This document shows, in pieces, positions 1 through 10,247 of a stretch of 64,000 nucleotides of DNA. Location: positions 1 to 64,000 of the forward strand of contig JACMPQ010000098.1 of assembly GCA_014377425.1 (NCBI GenBank), read 5' to 3'. Made by a program: the position numbers and the translations under genes. The stretch comes from Microbacteriaceae bacterium. GTDB taxonomy: Bacteria > Actinomycetota > Actinomycetes > Actinomycetales > Microbacteriaceae. The notes below the pieces were generated by a model that did not search any database, was not told the DNA's origin, and saw only the letters and a program-made list of their open reading frames with translations. Positions within the stretch are counted from its first letter, which is position 1, and each line of letters begins with the position of its first letter.

Positions 1-126
1 CCGCCGAAAGCCGAGATTAGCGACTGGGCAGTGTCAAACAAGAAAATGACCAGCCGAATCATGGCGGCCTTCAGACGTGTCATTTGCCAAGACTAGGTCG
101 TGTTGCCGTTGTCGTTATCGCCATTT

Positions 127-182
127 TCGCTGCCGCTTTCGCTGCCGCTTTCGCTGCCGCTTTCGCTTTCGCTGCCGCTGCC
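127..182. repeat. 12-bp-type tandem repeat (cgctgccgcttt)n upstream of xerC-like gene
   Basis: Direct reading: cgctgccgctttcgctgccgctttcgctgccgctttcgctttcgctgccgctg; on the minus strand it would encode (GSES)n. Confidence 0.85.
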
Positions 183-266
183 ATTGCCGCCGCCGGATAA
201 GTAGCTCACTTGGTCAACCGCGTTTCGGTCGGGCACAGCGGGAGGGTTATCCGGCACCATGGAGGG

Positions 267-1313
267 GTGACACTGGAACGCGCCATCATCAACTTCGTCG
301 CCCATCTGGTGACGGAGCGCGGCTTCGGCAGCAACACCGTGCGGTCATACCGTTCTGATCTGAATCAACTAGCTGACTTTGCTGCCACGCAGGGTGCGGT
401 GAATACCCGCGAACTCACCCTCGAATTGCTGCGCGATTGGCTGTGGCACGGCGCGCAGACCGGGGCGGCGAAGTCCACACTGGCTCGGCGATCCGCCACG
501 GTGCGAGGTTTCACCGCTTGGCTGGCGCGCACCGAGACGGGAGCCGCGGATGTCGCGAGCCGACTGCGCGCGCCGAAACCCGCCAGCCATCTGCCGACGG
601 TACTCACCCGTCCGCAGATTGACGGCATTTTGACTCGTTTGAGCTCCGAAGCGACCTCGGCGACAAAGGCCTCCAGGGCTCGGGATGGGTCTGCGACACG
701 GGAGGTTTCTGCGACTCAAATGATGTCTGCGACACCGCAGGCCTCTGCCGCACAAGGGGTTTCTGTCACGCCAGCAACGATGGTGGCAGCGGCTGAAGCC
801 CTCCGAGACCTGGCCCTGGTTGAACTGCTCTACGCATCAGCGCTGCGCGTTAGCGAGGCAAGCGGGCTGAACATCGGTGACGTTGATTTTGATCGACTCA
901 CGGTGCGGGTTCGCGGTAAGGGCAACAAGGAACGGGTGGTGCCGTTCGGTATTCCGGCTCGGCGGGCTGTGGAGTCCTGGCTCGCGGACGGACGCGAGAA
1001 ACTGCTGAGTAACCCGGCACCCAATCAGGCAGCCGAGACGGCACTTTTTCTTGGCATTCGCGGCGGCCGACTCGGGCCACGCAGCATCTATGCCACGATT
1101 TCGCGACTTCTGGCGGATCTGCCGGGGACGGGCGCGGTGGGCCCGCACACGCTGCGGCACACCGCAGCAACACATCTGCTCGATGGTGGGGCGGATTTGC
1201 GCGGGGTGCAGGAGCTTCTCGGCCACGCCAGTCTCGGAACGACGCAAATTTACACCCACGTTTCCACCGAAAGGCTCGCCGAAAGCTACCGGCTGGCGCA
1301 TCCGCGCGCGTAG
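267..1313 (+). CDS. xerC: Tyrosine recombinase, XerC-like, with a low-complexity linker insertion
   Basis: ORF 210..1313; likely GTG start at 267 after ggaggg. Motifs ALRVSEASGLNIGDVDF, HTLRHTAATHLLDGGADLRGVQELLGHASLGTTQIYTHV (R..HxxR..H..Y catalytic set). Confidence 0.9.
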   Translation: MTLERAIINFVAHLVTERGFGSNTVRSYRSDLNQLADFAATQGAVNTRELTLELLRDWLWHGAQTGAAKSTLARRSATVRGFTAWLARTETGAADVASRLRAPKPASHLPTVLTRPQIDGILTRLSSEATSATKASRARDGSATREVSATQMMSATPQASAAQGVSVTPATMVAAAEALRDLALVELLYASALRVSEASGLNIGDVDFDRLTVRVRGKGNKERVVPFGIPARRAVESWLADGREKLLSNPAPNQAAETALFLGIRGGRLGPRSIYATISRLLADLPGTGAVGPHTLRHTAATHLLDGGADLRGVQELLGHASLGTTQIYTHVSTERLAESYRLAHPRA

Positions 1314-1360
1314 CAATCGGAGGGCTCTCACGCGCCATCACCTTTCGTTGCACACGAGCT

Positions 1361-1408
1361 GCAGTCGTTGCAGCCGTTGCAGCCGTTGCAGTCGTTGCAG
1401 CCGTTGCA
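1361..1408. repeat. 9-bp tandem repeat (gcagycgtt)n
   Basis: Direct reading: gcagtcgttgcagccgttgcagccgttgcagtcgttgcagccgttgca. Confidence 0.9.
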
Positions 1409-1431
1409 TGCGGCAGCCAGCCGCTCGAGCT

Positions 1432-2091
1432 TCAGATTTTGCGAGTCGGCAACAAGACTGCAGGGTGGATACCGCCCAGAAAGACCAGCGGGGAAACGTA
1501 TTCGCCGTGTACACGCACTCCAAGGTGCAGGCTCGGTTGCGGTCGGTGTCCAGCCTGCAAATTTCCTACCGGAGCGCCGCGTGCCACCGGTTGCCCGGCA
1601 GCCAGGGGAGAAGCCACCGGTTCGAAGCTGGAGATCACGCCATCGGCATGTTGAATCGACAGTACCGGCCGGTCGACCACCACGCCCACGAAATGAACAA
1701 TCCCGCTATCTGGTGCTGTAATCGTCGCACCCACAGGGGCTGCAATGTCGATACCACGATGCCCGGCGGCAAATCGGTTTGGGGGTGCCACGAACGGGCC
1801 GATGATGTGATGCGGTGGCGGAAGCGGCCACAGCCAGCCGCCCCGTGGCACGGCAGCACCGCGAAACGCGTCGACAGTTCCCGTCGAACGAGAAGCACCG
1901 GTTTGACGAGGACTGTAGGCTTCGAACGCAGTTCTGCCGCCGAAAGTCACGCGCAAACCATTGTTCTGCTCCCGTGGTGATGTCGCCCCCGCCGCAGATC
2001 CCGCTGGGAGTCCCAGCAGTGCAACGAGCAGGAGCGCCGTTAGACGGCCACTAAGCCGGAATGGTCGGATCAGGATCGACGGGAGCGACAT
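1432..2091 (-). CDS. M23-family metallopeptidase (LytM-like), secreted
   Basis: ORF 1432..2262; likely start MSLPSILIRPF at 2091 followed by a signal-peptide-like stretch; GHRGIDIAAPVGATITAPDSG and LHLGVRV motifs. Confidence 0.82.
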   Translation of the reverse strand: MSLPSILIRPFRLSGRLTALLLVALLGLPAGSAAGATSPREQNNGLRVTFGGRTAFEAYSPRQTGASRSTGTVDAFRGAAVPRGGWLWPLPPPHHIIGPFVAPPNRFAAGHRGIDIAAPVGATITAPDSGIVHFVGVVVDRPVLSIQHADGVISSFEPVASPLAAGQPVARGAPVGNLQAGHRPQPSLHLGVRVHGEYVSPLVFLGGIHPAVLLPTRKI

Positions 2092-2184
2092 AACACCAGC
2101 ATCGTGGTGTGCACCGCGGGCCGTGACATGCGCAATCGGAAAGTGAGAGATCAAACGCGGGGCACATCGGTGCAGGAGAGGAAC

Positions 2185-2226
2185 GCAGCTGCAGCCGCAA
2201 CCGCAGCTGCAGCCGCAACTGCAACC
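2185..2226. repeat. 6-bp-type tandem repeat (gcagcc/gcaact)n
   Basis: Direct reading: gcagctgcagccgcaaccgcagctgcagccgcaactgcaacc. Confidence 0.85.
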
Positions 2227-2474
2227 GGTAAACCGGAACGGCGAAACCACCCGCGGGCGCACCCTGCGAACCCGGTGCTAGCATTGGGTCAGCACTGGGC
2301 GAAAGCCCAGTGACTACGCGTGCCCATTCGGCCGCCACATCCACTCGGTCTCCGGCTTTGTCGACTCGTCGATTCTCTCGGAGCGGATGCGCGCCAGGGC
2401 ACCAGGGATCGCGCCACTTGGTGCGGCACAAACTGAAATGTCAGGCTCTTTAGCCTGCAGAAAAGGAGACGGCC

Positions 2475-3470
2475 ATGGCCGTTGTCACCATTCGCCAGCT
2501 TCTCGACAGTGGAGTCCACTTCGGACACCAGACCCGTCGTTGGAACCCGAAAATGAAGCGCTTCATTCTGACCGAGCGCTCGGGCAGCCACATCATCGAC
2601 CTGCAGCAGTCGCTCGTGCACATTGACCGTGCCTACGACTACGTCAAGGAGACGGTCGCCCACGGCGGAACCGTTCTGTTCGTCGGTACCAAGAAGCAGG
2701 CGCAGGGCTCCATCGCCGAGCAGGCTCAGCGCGTCGGCCAGCCTTACGTCAACCAGCGTTGGCTCGGTGGGCTCCTCACCAACTTCCAGACGGTTTCTAA
2801 GCGCCTCGCGCGCATGAAGGAACTCGAAGAGGTCGACTTCGACGACACCACCAAGGGTTACACCAAAAAGGAACTGCTCATCCAGCGCCGCGAGCTCGTT
2901 AAGCTCCAGCGTTCGCTCGGTGGTATTCGTAACCTCACCAAGACCCCCTCGGCGATCTGGATCGTCGACACCAAGAAGGAGCACCTCGCAATCGACGAGG
3001 CGCACAAGCTCGGCATCGCGGTCATCGCGATTCTCGACACCAATTGCGACCCCGACGAAGTTCAGTACCCGATCCCGGGAAACGACGACGCCATTCGCTC
3101 GGTTGGCCTGTTGACCCGCATCATTGCGGATGCTGCAGCCGAGGGACTCATCCAGCGTCACCAGAAGCCCGAAGAGGGTTCCGCGCCCGTCGAGCCGCTG
3201 GCCGCCTGGGAAGCCGAACTCCTCGGACAGTCGGAGACCGCTGAGGCGCCCGCCGCCGAGGTGGCGCCGCTGCCCGTCGAGGAAAACGACGCGGATGCGT
3301 CCGTTGTCGCCGGCGACGCCGCCGTTGTGCCCGTGCACGTTGTTGAGTCCGACGCCGCCACCGAGGCCCGCATCGAGGCCGATGCAACCGTCGCCGCAGC
3401 TGACGTCGTTGCCGAGACAACCGTCAAGCCCGCCAAGCCCGCAGCCGCATCCGCTGCGCCCACCGAGTAA
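2475..3470 (+). CDS. rpsB: 30S ribosomal protein S2 with long Ala-rich C-terminal extension
   Basis: [31 protein letters not shown]...; ribosome binding site aaaaggag upstream; followed by tsf. Confidence 0.98.
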   Translation: MAVVTIRQLLDSGVHFGHQTRRWNPKMKRFILTERSGSHIIDLQQSLVHIDRAYDYVKETVAHGGTVLFVGTKKQAQGSIAEQAQRVGQPYVNQRWLGGLLTNFQTVSKRLARMKELEEVDFDDTTKGYTKKELLIQRRELVKLQRSLGGIRNLTKTPSAIWIVDTKKEHLAIDEAHKLGIAVIAILDTNCDPDEVQYPIPGNDDAIRSVGLLTRIIADAAAEGLIQRHQKPEEGSAPVEPLAAWEAELLGQSETAEAPAAEVAPLPVEENDADASVVAGDAAVVPVHVVESDAATEARIEADATVAAADVVAETTVKPAKPAAASAAPTE

Positions 3471-3480
3471 GGACGAATCG

Positions 3481-4308
3481 ATGGCAGATTTCAGCCTCGC
3501 AGACCTCAAGACCCTGCGCGAGAGTCTAGGCACCGGAATGGTCGAAACCAAGAACGCTTTGGTCGAAGCAGGCGGCGACCTCGAGAAGGCCACCGAGCTC
3601 CTTCGCCTCAAGGGCGCTAAGGGCAACGCGAAGCGTGCCGACCGTTCCACCAGTGAAGGTCTTGTCGCCGCTCGCAAGGTCGGTGGCGCCACCACCCTGA
3701 TCGAGCTCGTCTGTGAGACCGACTACGTCGCCAAGGGCGAGCGTTTTGGCGCCCTCAGCGAGAAGGTGCTTGACTTCGTCACCGCGGCAAGCGCCACGAC
3801 CGTTGACGAGGCCCTCGCGGCCCCGACCGGTGAGCGCACCGTCGCCGATCTGATCGGCGAAGACGCGGCTGTGCTTGGCGAGAAGATCGTTTTGCGTCGT
3901 CTCGTGGTCGTTGCTGCCGACAGCACCGAGGTCTACCTGCACCGCACGAGCAAAGACCTGCCTCCGCAGGTCGGCGTGGTTGTCGGCTACAGCGGCGGCG
4001 ACGCTGAGACCGCCCGGTCCATCGCTCAGCACATTGCTTTCGCTGACCCGCAGGTGCTCAGCCGCGACGACGTTCCGGCCGACGAGGTTGAGCGCGAGCG
4101 CGCCATCGTCACCGAGATCGCCAACGGTGAGGGCAAGCCCGCAGCGGCTCTGCCGAAGATCATCGAGGGTCGTCTCACCGGGTTCTTCAAGCAGGTTGCC
4201 CTGCTCGAACAGGACTACGCGAAAGACAACAAGCAGACCGTAGCGAAGGTTCTCGACGCCGCTGGCCTCACGGTCACTGGGTTCGTGCGCTTCAAGGTCG
4301 GCGCCTAA
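3481..4308 (+). CDS. tsf: Elongation factor Ts
   Basis: MADFSLADLKTLRESLGTGMVETKNALVEAGGDLEKATELLR...; the ORF track extends upstream but ATG 3481 fits. Confidence 0.98.
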   Translation: MADFSLADLKTLRESLGTGMVETKNALVEAGGDLEKATELLRLKGAKGNAKRADRSTSEGLVAARKVGGATTLIELVCETDYVAKGERFGALSEKVLDFVTAASATTVDEALAAPTGERTVADLIGEDAAVLGEKIVLRRLVVVAADSTEVYLHRTSKDLPPQVGVVVGYSGGDAETARSIAQHIAFADPQVLSRDDVPADEVERERAIVTEIANGEGKPAAALPKIIEGRLTGFFKQVALLEQDYAKDNKQTVAKVLDAAGLTVTGFVRFKVGA

Positions 4309-4323
4309 CACAAACAATGAATA

Positions 4324-4360
4324 GGTCCGAGTCGCGCTAAAAGCGGCTCGGACCTTTTTT
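4324..4360 (+). terminator. Rho-independent terminator after tsf
   Basis: ggtccgag...ctcggacc stem followed by tttttt. Confidence 0.85.
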
Positions 4361-4408
4361 GCGCCAGCCAATACCCTGTAATCAGTCACACAAGCGAGGG
4401 AGCCTCAC

Positions 4409-5125
4409 ATGACAAACGAAATTCGCAAACGCCGCGTATTGCTCAAATTGTCGGGGGAAGCCTTCGGCGGCGGCGCCCTCGGTGTGAATCCTGATGTTGT
4501 GGGTGCGCTGGCCCGGGAGATCGCGGCGGCCGCACATGACGTTGAAATTGCAATCGTGGTCGGTGGTGGAAACTTCTTTCGCGGCGCCGAGCTGAGCCAG
4601 CGTGGAATGGACCGAGGTCGCGCCGACTACATGGGCATGCTCGGTACCGTCATGAACGCTCTAGCCCTCCAGGATTTTCTCGAGCAGGCGGGCGCTGCCA
4701 CTCGGGTGCAATCGGCCATCTCGATGACGCAGGTGGCGGAGCCCTATATCCCCCGCCGCGCCGAACGACACCTAGAGAAGGGCCGCGTGGTCATCTTTGG
4801 TGCCGGCGCAGGGCTGCCGTACTTTTCGACCGACACCGTCGCCGCCCAACGCGCGCTCGAGATCGGCGCCGAAGTGGTTCTGCTTGCCAAGAACGGCGTC
4901 GACGGGGTGTATTCGGCAGACCCCAGAACCAATGCTGACGCGACTAAAATCGACTCAATCACGTATCAGGAGGCGCTGATTCAGGGGCTCAAAGTGGTTG
5001 ATTCCACCGCTTTCAGCTTGTGTATGGACAACAACATGCCGATGGTTGTCTTCGGTATGAAGCCGGATGGCAACGTGGCTGGTGCCATCCGCGGTGAGCG
5101 CATTGGCACCCTCGTATCCAACTAA
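4409..5125 (+). CDS. pyrH: UMP kinase
   Basis: [15 protein letters not shown]..., [26 protein letters not shown]. Confidence 0.97.
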   Translation: MTNEIRKRRVLLKLSGEAFGGGALGVNPDVVGALAREIAAAAHDVEIAIVVGGGNFFRGAELSQRGMDRGRADYMGMLGTVMNALALQDFLEQAGAATRVQSAISMTQVAEPYIPRRAERHLEKGRVVIFGAGAGLPYFSTDTVAAQRALEIGAEVVLLAKNGVDGVYSADPRTNADATKIDSITYQEALIQGLKVVDSTAFSLCMDNNMPMVVFGMKPDGNVAGAIRGERIGTLVSN

Positions 5126-5159
5126 ACTGCTCTGGAACCACTTCTGGGAGGAAACACAC

Positions 5160-5714
5160 GTGATTGCCGAAGTAATGACCGAAGCGCGCGAAAAGATGAT
5201 CAAATCTGTCGAGGCGGCCAAAGAGGATTTCGGTAACGTTCGTACCGGGCGCGCAAATCCGGCAATGTTCCAGAAGATCCTCGTGGACTACTACGGAACC
5301 CCGACACCGCTCGCGCAGCTCGCGGGTATGAACAACCCCGAAGCGCGCACACTGTTGGTAACCCCCTACGACAAGGCGGCGCTGAAAGAGATCGAGAAGG
5401 CCTTGGTGAACGCGCCAAATCTCGGGGCCAACGTCGGTAACGACGGCACCGTAATCCGAGTCAGTCTTCCCGAACTCACGCAGGAACGTCGCCGTGAATT
5501 CGTGAAGATTGTGCGCTCGAAGGGCGAAGACGCCAAGGTTGCGATCCGCAACATCCGTCGCAAGGCCAAGGACGATCTCGATGCGCTCAAAAGCGAGGTC
5601 GGCGAAGACGATTTGGCTCGCGGCGAGAAGGATCTCGAGGCTGTCACGAAGGTGTACATCGACGCGATCGATGACGCATTGAAGAAGAAGGAAGCCGAGC
5701 TTCTCGAGGTCTGA
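5160..5714 (+). CDS. frr: Ribosome recycling factor
   Basis: GTG start after gggaggaaacacac; [38 protein letters not shown]. Confidence 0.97.
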   Translation: MIAEVMTEAREKMIKSVEAAKEDFGNVRTGRANPAMFQKILVDYYGTPTPLAQLAGMNNPEARTLLVTPYDKAALKEIEKALVNAPNLGANVGNDGTVIRVSLPELTQERRREFVKIVRSKGEDAKVAIRNIRRKAKDDLDALKSEVGEDDLARGEKDLEAVTKVYIDAIDDALKKKEAELLEV

Positions 5715-6700
5715 TGCCTGACGCTCCGGATGCCTCGACCCCCACGGCAAAGAAACGTCGCGGGGTTATTCGTCGTCGGGAGTTCGAGGCGCTGGCTCAG
5801 GCGAAGCGCGAGGAGCTTCGTGCTCAGGTGGCGGTGACGCGAGCGCACATTGACGCCACGAACGAGAAGATCGAGGCGCGTACCGGGCGAAACCTTCCGT
5901 TGGCGATTCTGTTCGGTCTGGTTTTGGGCGTCTGTATGTTGCTCAGCCTCGTGCTGGTCAAATCGCTGTTCATGGTTGTCGCCGCCGGGCTGATGATTTT
6001 CACCGCGCTGGAGCTCGCCAGCGCTCTGCGTTTTTCGGGCCGCGCGATTCCCCGTATTCCGACGGTGATAACGGCCGTCGCCGTGGTGCCAGCCGCGTTT
6101 TACCTGCAGGATGCCGGCAAGTGGTTGGTATTTATTGCCTCCCTCGCGTTCGTGGCGGCCTGGCGGGCGCTGGAGCAGTTGTCGCCCGCGCGTCGCACCA
6201 ACGCCGCCGAGCTGTGGCGTGACCTCGGAGCGGGCACGCTGATTCAGGCCTACGTGCCGTTTTTGGGCGGATTTGCCGTTCTGCTCACCGCCCACCCCGG
6301 CGGCGAGTGGTGGACGCTGGCGTTTTTGCTGTTGGTAATCGTAACCGACACCGGCGCCTACGCGAGCGGCCTGCTATTTGGCAAGCATCCGATGGCGCCG
6401 CGAATTAGCCCGAAGAAGACCTGGGAAGGTTTCGCCGGGTCCGCGCTGGTGGCGTTGGTCGGCGGGGCGATTTTGGCCGTCTTCATGCTGAAACAGGATG
6501 TTTGGGTCGGGCTCATCTTCGGCGCGACCATTCTGGTCACGGCGACCGTCGGAGATCTCACCGAATCCCTGATCAAGCGAGATCTGGGCATTAAAGACAT
6601 CAGCACCTGGTTGCCCGGTCACGGGGGGTTCCTCGATCGACTGGACTCGGTGCTGCCGAGCGCCGTGGCGGCCTACGCACTGTATCTCATCTTCGCCTGA
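5714..6700 (+). CDS. cdsA: Phosphatidate cytidylyltransferase
   Basis: Multi-TM; SPKKTWEGFAGS ... HGGFLDRLDSVLPSAVAAYALY signature; overlaps frr stop. Confidence 0.93.
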   Translation: MPDAPDASTPTAKKRRGVIRRREFEALAQAKREELRAQVAVTRAHIDATNEKIEARTGRNLPLAILFGLVLGVCMLLSLVLVKSLFMVVAAGLMIFTALELASALRFSGRAIPRIPTVITAVAVVPAAFYLQDAGKWLVFIASLAFVAAWRALEQLSPARRTNAAELWRDLGAGTLIQAYVPFLGGFAVLLTAHPGGEWWTLAFLLLVIVTDTGAYASGLLFGKHPMAPRISPKKTWEGFAGSALVALVGGAILAVFMLKQDVWVGLIFGATILVTATVGDLTESLIKRDLGIKDISTWLPGHGGFLDRLDSVLPSAVAAYALYLIFA

Positions 6701-6759
6701 GGTCCGAGGAGCCCGGGTAGGGCATGCTGTGCTCTCCTCGGGTAGGGCAGAATGGCCAC

Positions 6760-7311
6760 GTGAGTACAACCTTTCCTCGAACACGCCGATCTCGTCTCGG
6801 GTACAACGTCGAACAGGTTGAGGACTTTCTCGAGGATGCCCGCCGTGCCTATAGCGCCGGCGCCGGTGAACTCACAGTAATCACCGCCGCGACCATCCGC
6901 AGTATGGCTTTCGTGATGCAAAAAGGCGGATATTTGACCACCGCCGTTGATGCCGCCATGGAGCGTCTCGAAGACGCTTTCTCGGCCCGGGAGCGCGAGG
7001 CGAGCGTACGTGTTCAGGGAGATGCCGCCTGGTACGCCCAGGCGCGCTCCAAGGCGCAGGAAATTCTCGATCGACTGGCACGGCCCGAAACTAAGCGGTT
7101 TTCCCGCGAGGGCATCCTTAGCGTTGGGTATCACCCGGTCGACGTTGATGACTTCACCGACCGCCTCGTGAGCTACTTCCAAGACGGGGGAGCTCTCAGC
7201 GCCACGGATGTTCGGGGCATCGCGTTTCGACCTAAACGCGGCGGCTACAGCGAGGCCCAAGTCGACCTCGTGCTCGACGGAGTGCTTGAGGTGATGTTGG
7301 CGGTTCGCTAG
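6760..7311 (+). CDS. DivIVA-domain-containing protein
   Basis: Two GYNVEQVEDFL / GYHPVDVDDFTDRL-like DivIVA motifs; GTG start at 6760. Confidence 0.7.
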   Translation: MSTTFPRTRRSRLGYNVEQVEDFLEDARRAYSAGAGELTVITAATIRSMAFVMQKGGYLTTAVDAAMERLEDAFSAREREASVRVQGDAAWYAQARSKAQEILDRLARPETKRFSREGILSVGYHPVDVDDFTDRLVSYFQDGGALSATDVRGIAFRPKRGGYSEAQVDLVLDGVLEVMLAVR

Positions 7312-7357
7312 ATTCCGATGTGCCAATTCGGCGATCGTCGGCTAGGGTCTTAGGATC

Positions 7358-8044
7358 GTGAGTCGTCATCGTGCAGAAGCCATAAGCCCAATCGCAAAAG
7401 CAGAGCACCCAAAACGCACTACCGTCTCCCGTGTTGTGAACGTCCGCAGTCGCACCGCCCTTCCACTGTTCGCGTCGGCCGCGGCTCTCGCGGTGGTTTT
7501 GGTTTCTGTCACCGCCCCGATGTCGCAAAACTCCGCGGCAGCCGCAGAGATCACGGCAGAGCTTAAATCCCTGCCCACACAGCAGTTGGCAGTCGACGGT
7601 AGCTCCCCCGCAGCAATTATTCGGGACAGCTACTCGCTCACCGAGAAGGCCGTTCCGGCCGCGACCACCGCGATCGCAGCAGCCAAGGCATCCGGCAAAG
7701 CATCCGGCAATGCAGCCGCTCCCGCAGCCGGTGTGCCCAATCCTGGCTCGGCGCAGGACATTGCCCATCAGATGGTCGCCGACCGCGGCTGGGGCGACGA
7801 CCAGTTCAACTGCCTCGTGGCCCTCTGGAACCGCGAATCCGGTTGGAACGCGTTCGCACACAATGGGGGCAGCGGAGCCTACGGAATTCCGCAGGCCCTC
7901 CCCGGAACAAAGATGGCCACTGCCGGGCCCGACTGGGCAACGAACCCGGCCACGCAGATCACCTGGGGACTCGGCTACATTTCCGGGCGCTACGGCACGC
8001 CCTGCGGCGCCTGGGCGTCGAGTCAATCCAAGGGCTGGTACTGA
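7358..8044 (+). CDS. Secreted lytic transglycosylase-like protein
   Basis: N-terminal TM/signal; C-terminal WGDDQFNCLVALWNRESGWNAFAHNGGSGAYGIPQALPG...ATQITWGLGYISGRYGTPCGAW. Confidence 0.85.
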   Translation: MSRHRAEAISPIAKAEHPKRTTVSRVVNVRSRTALPLFASAAALAVVLVSVTAPMSQNSAAAAEITAELKSLPTQQLAVDGSSPAAIIRDSYSLTEKAVPAATTAIAAAKASGKASGNAAAPAAGVPNPGSAQDIAHQMVADRGWGDDQFNCLVALWNRESGWNAFAHNGGSGAYGIPQALPGTKMATAGPDWATNPATQITWGLGYISGRYGTPCGAWASSQSKGWY

Positions 8045-8083
8045 CCGCCTCGCTTCGCGGCGCGTGAATACCGGCAGACTCCC

Positions 8084-8389
8084 ATGCCCCGAAGCAACCG
8101 TCCGCGCAACCCTCGCGTGGGTGCGGACGGGGCTGACGGCGAAGAACGGGACCTCGGCAGTTCGCTGCACGGCAACCTGAGCACCGAAACCAAACGCGGG
8201 GCGCGCTGGAATGTCCATCCGGTTTCATCCCGCGCTGCAACGAAAAACTATCTGTGCCCGGGATGCTCGCTCACGATTGCACCCGGCGTGGCCCACGTTG
8301 TCGCCTGGCGAGATGACGGGCTCATGGGCGCTGCCGACGACCTCGCCTCCCGCCGCCATTGGCACCCCCACTGCTGGAAGATCGGATGA
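8084..8389 (+). CDS. Conserved hypothetical, small CxxC-containing protein
   Basis: LCPGCSLTIAPGVAHVVAW...RRHWHPHCWKIG; ATGA overlap with the next CDS. Confidence 0.65.
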   Translation: MPRSNRPRNPRVGADGADGEERDLGSSLHGNLSTETKRGARWNVHPVSSRAATKNYLCPGCSLTIAPGVAHVVAWRDDGLMGAADDLASRRHWHPHCWKIG

Positions 8390-9114
8390 CCGTGCTTGGT
8401 AGAGGTGGGCTTATTAAAGGTGGCGTTTTGCTTCCCGCCCGACGCGAAGAGATTGAATTGCAGACCTCCGATGGGCTCACCCTCGTCGGCGAACTCGCGC
8501 TGCCGCTGGATCGTGAGCCGGTGGCCACGTTGGTGACGCTGCATCCGCTGCCCACCGCCGGCGGCTTCATGGACTCGCACATCATCCGTAAGGCCGCGGC
8601 ACGTCTCCCCGCCCAAGCCGACCTCGCCGTTCTGCGATTCAACTTTCGCGGCACCTCCTCGCCCCGTGGACTCTCGGAGGGTGTCTTCGGGGAGGGAATC
8701 GCCGAAGAGCACGATCTCGCCGCCGCTATGAGATTTGTGGCCGAGCGCGCTTTGCCCCATCCGTGGTTGGTCGGTTGGTCTTTTGGTACCGAGGTTGCTT
8801 TGAAGTTCGGGCTGAGCCATGCCATCGAGGGGGCAATTTTGCTGTCGCCGCCACTTCACCGCACCAGTGCTGCCGAAGTGGAGGCGTGGGCGGGCAGCGG
8901 CAAGCGGGTGGTTGCTGTCATCCCGGAACTCGACACCTACCTGCGCCCGCCCGAGGCGGCCGAGCGATTCGCGGCGATCGCCGAAGCGGAGCTCGTACCG
9001 GTGATCGGTGGCAAGCACCTGTGGGTGGGGGAGGCCCAAACGCATCGCGTGCTGACCGAGATCGTGGCACGGGTGAATCCCGGCGCTCTCCCACTTTCCG
9101 ACAGCTGGCTCTGA
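8386..9114 (+). CDS. Alpha/beta hydrolase
   Basis: MTVLGRGGLIKGG...; LHPLPTAGGFMDSHI, LRFNFRGTSSPRG, GWSFGTEVALKFGL. Confidence 0.8.
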   Translation: MTVLGRGGLIKGGVLLPARREEIELQTSDGLTLVGELALPLDREPVATLVTLHPLPTAGGFMDSHIIRKAAARLPAQADLAVLRFNFRGTSSPRGLSEGVFGEGIAEEHDLAAAMRFVAERALPHPWLVGWSFGTEVALKFGLSHAIEGAILLSPPLHRTSAAEVEAWAGSGKRVVAVIPELDTYLRPPEAAERFAAIAEAELVPVIGGKHLWVGEAQTHRVLTEIVARVNPGALPLSDSWL

Positions 9115-9152
9115 CTTTCGCTGACAGCTAACCCTCGCTGAATGGGAGAGGC

Positions 9153-10202
9153 TCAACGCAGGTTCTGCCGCGGAACAAACACCTGTTTGACGATCAATTG
9201 CACGGATGCCGCAATCGGGATCGCCACGAGGGCCCCCAAGATTCCTAGCAGGGTGCCGCCGGCGAGGGCCGCGATCACCACGATCACGCCGGGCACCTGC
9301 ACCGCTCGATTCATGATGCGCGGGTTGATGACGTATGCCTCAATCTGCATGTAGACGAGGTAGTAGCCCGCCACCCAGAACACGGCCGGCGTGCCGTTGA
9401 ACAGCAACACGGCCAGGGTGATCACGACCGAGGCGGAGATCGTGCCGACCAGCGGGATTAGCGAACCGATGAAGGCGACGAAGGCTAACAGCGCGGAGTA
9501 GTCGGCACGCACGAAGAAGGTCAACACAATGAACGACAGCACGCCGTTGATCAGGGCGAGAGTCACCTGCCCGACAACGTAGCGGCCCACCGACTGGCTG
9601 ATCTGCTCCGAGAGGTCGGCGAAACGCACCCGCTTCGAGGCCGGTACCAGACGGTAGACCCCCCGCTTCAGGCTGGCCAGCGAGGCGATGAAATACAGGG
9701 TGAGGATCAGGATGATGGCCGCACCGGTGACCCCAGAGAGCACTCCGAGCCCGGCCTTGAGCACGCCACCACCTAGATTGCTCAGGAACGCCGGATCCTG
9801 CGCGCTGGCAATGGCACTGGTCAGCACCTTGTCCACCGGCAGCCACGGGACGCTGGAGCGAAGATTTCGCAGAAGGCTCTGATCGTTGATTCCTTGAATC
9901 AGCGATGGAATTTGCCCGATCAGATTTTGAATCTCATTGCTGATTACTGGCACGAGCGCGAGTACGAGCCCGGTGAACACCGCCAAGACTGCGATGAGAA
10001 CGATCATGATCGCGAGCGGGCGTTTGATGCTCTTCGATTCCAGCCAGGTAACCAGCGGATCCAGTCCGAGGGCAATGAAAATGGCCGCGCCCACGTAGGT
10101 CAAGATCGTGGCCAGTGAGGTGAGGGCATCGCCGATAGCCATGGCGACCAGCACGCCGAGACCTCCCAGAAGCCCCAAACGGAACGCGTTATGAATTCTC
10201 AT
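9153..10202 (-). CDS. AI-2E family transporter (PerM-like) membrane protein
   Basis: Multi-TM; LNGVLSFIVLTFFVRADYSALLAFVAFIGSLIPLVGTISA, IMNRAVQVPGVIVVIAALAGGTLLGILGALVAIP. Confidence 0.88.
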   Translation of the reverse strand: MRIHNAFRLGLLGGLGVLVAMAIGDALTSLATILTYVGAAIFIALGLDPLVTWLESKSIKRPLAIMIVLIAVLAVFTGLVLALVPVISNEIQNLIGQIPSLIQGINDQSLLRNLRSSVPWLPVDKVLTSAIASAQDPAFLSNLGGGVLKAGLGVLSGVTGAAIILILTLYFIASLASLKRGVYRLVPASKRVRFADLSEQISQSVGRYVVGQVTLALINGVLSFIVLTFFVRADYSALLAFVAFIGSLIPLVGTISASVVITLAVLLFNGTPAVFWVAGYYLVYMQIEAYVINPRIMNRAVQVPGVIVVIAALAGGTLLGILGALVAIPIAASVQLIVKQVFVPRQNLR

Positions 10203-10247
10203 GGTTTCTGACCTCTGCTGAAATTTGCGACTTGCCCTAACCGATTT

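Noticed and set aside
210-1313. xerC-like gene as evidence of an integrated mobile element
   Set aside because: It sits beside the rpsB-tsf-pyrH-frr-cdsA block, the usual chromosomal xerC location in actinobacteria; no att sites or phage genes seen.
1051-1980. 309-aa plus ORF spanning xerC end and M23 peptidase antisense
   Set aside because: Includes the 9-bp repeat (CSRCSRCSRC) and runs antisense to the peptidase; no coding support.
2289-3695. 468-aa minus-strand ORF opposite rpsB/tsf
   Set aside because: Antisense shadow of two highly conserved genes in GC-rich DNA; Gly/Leu/Asp-biased translation, no recognised motif.
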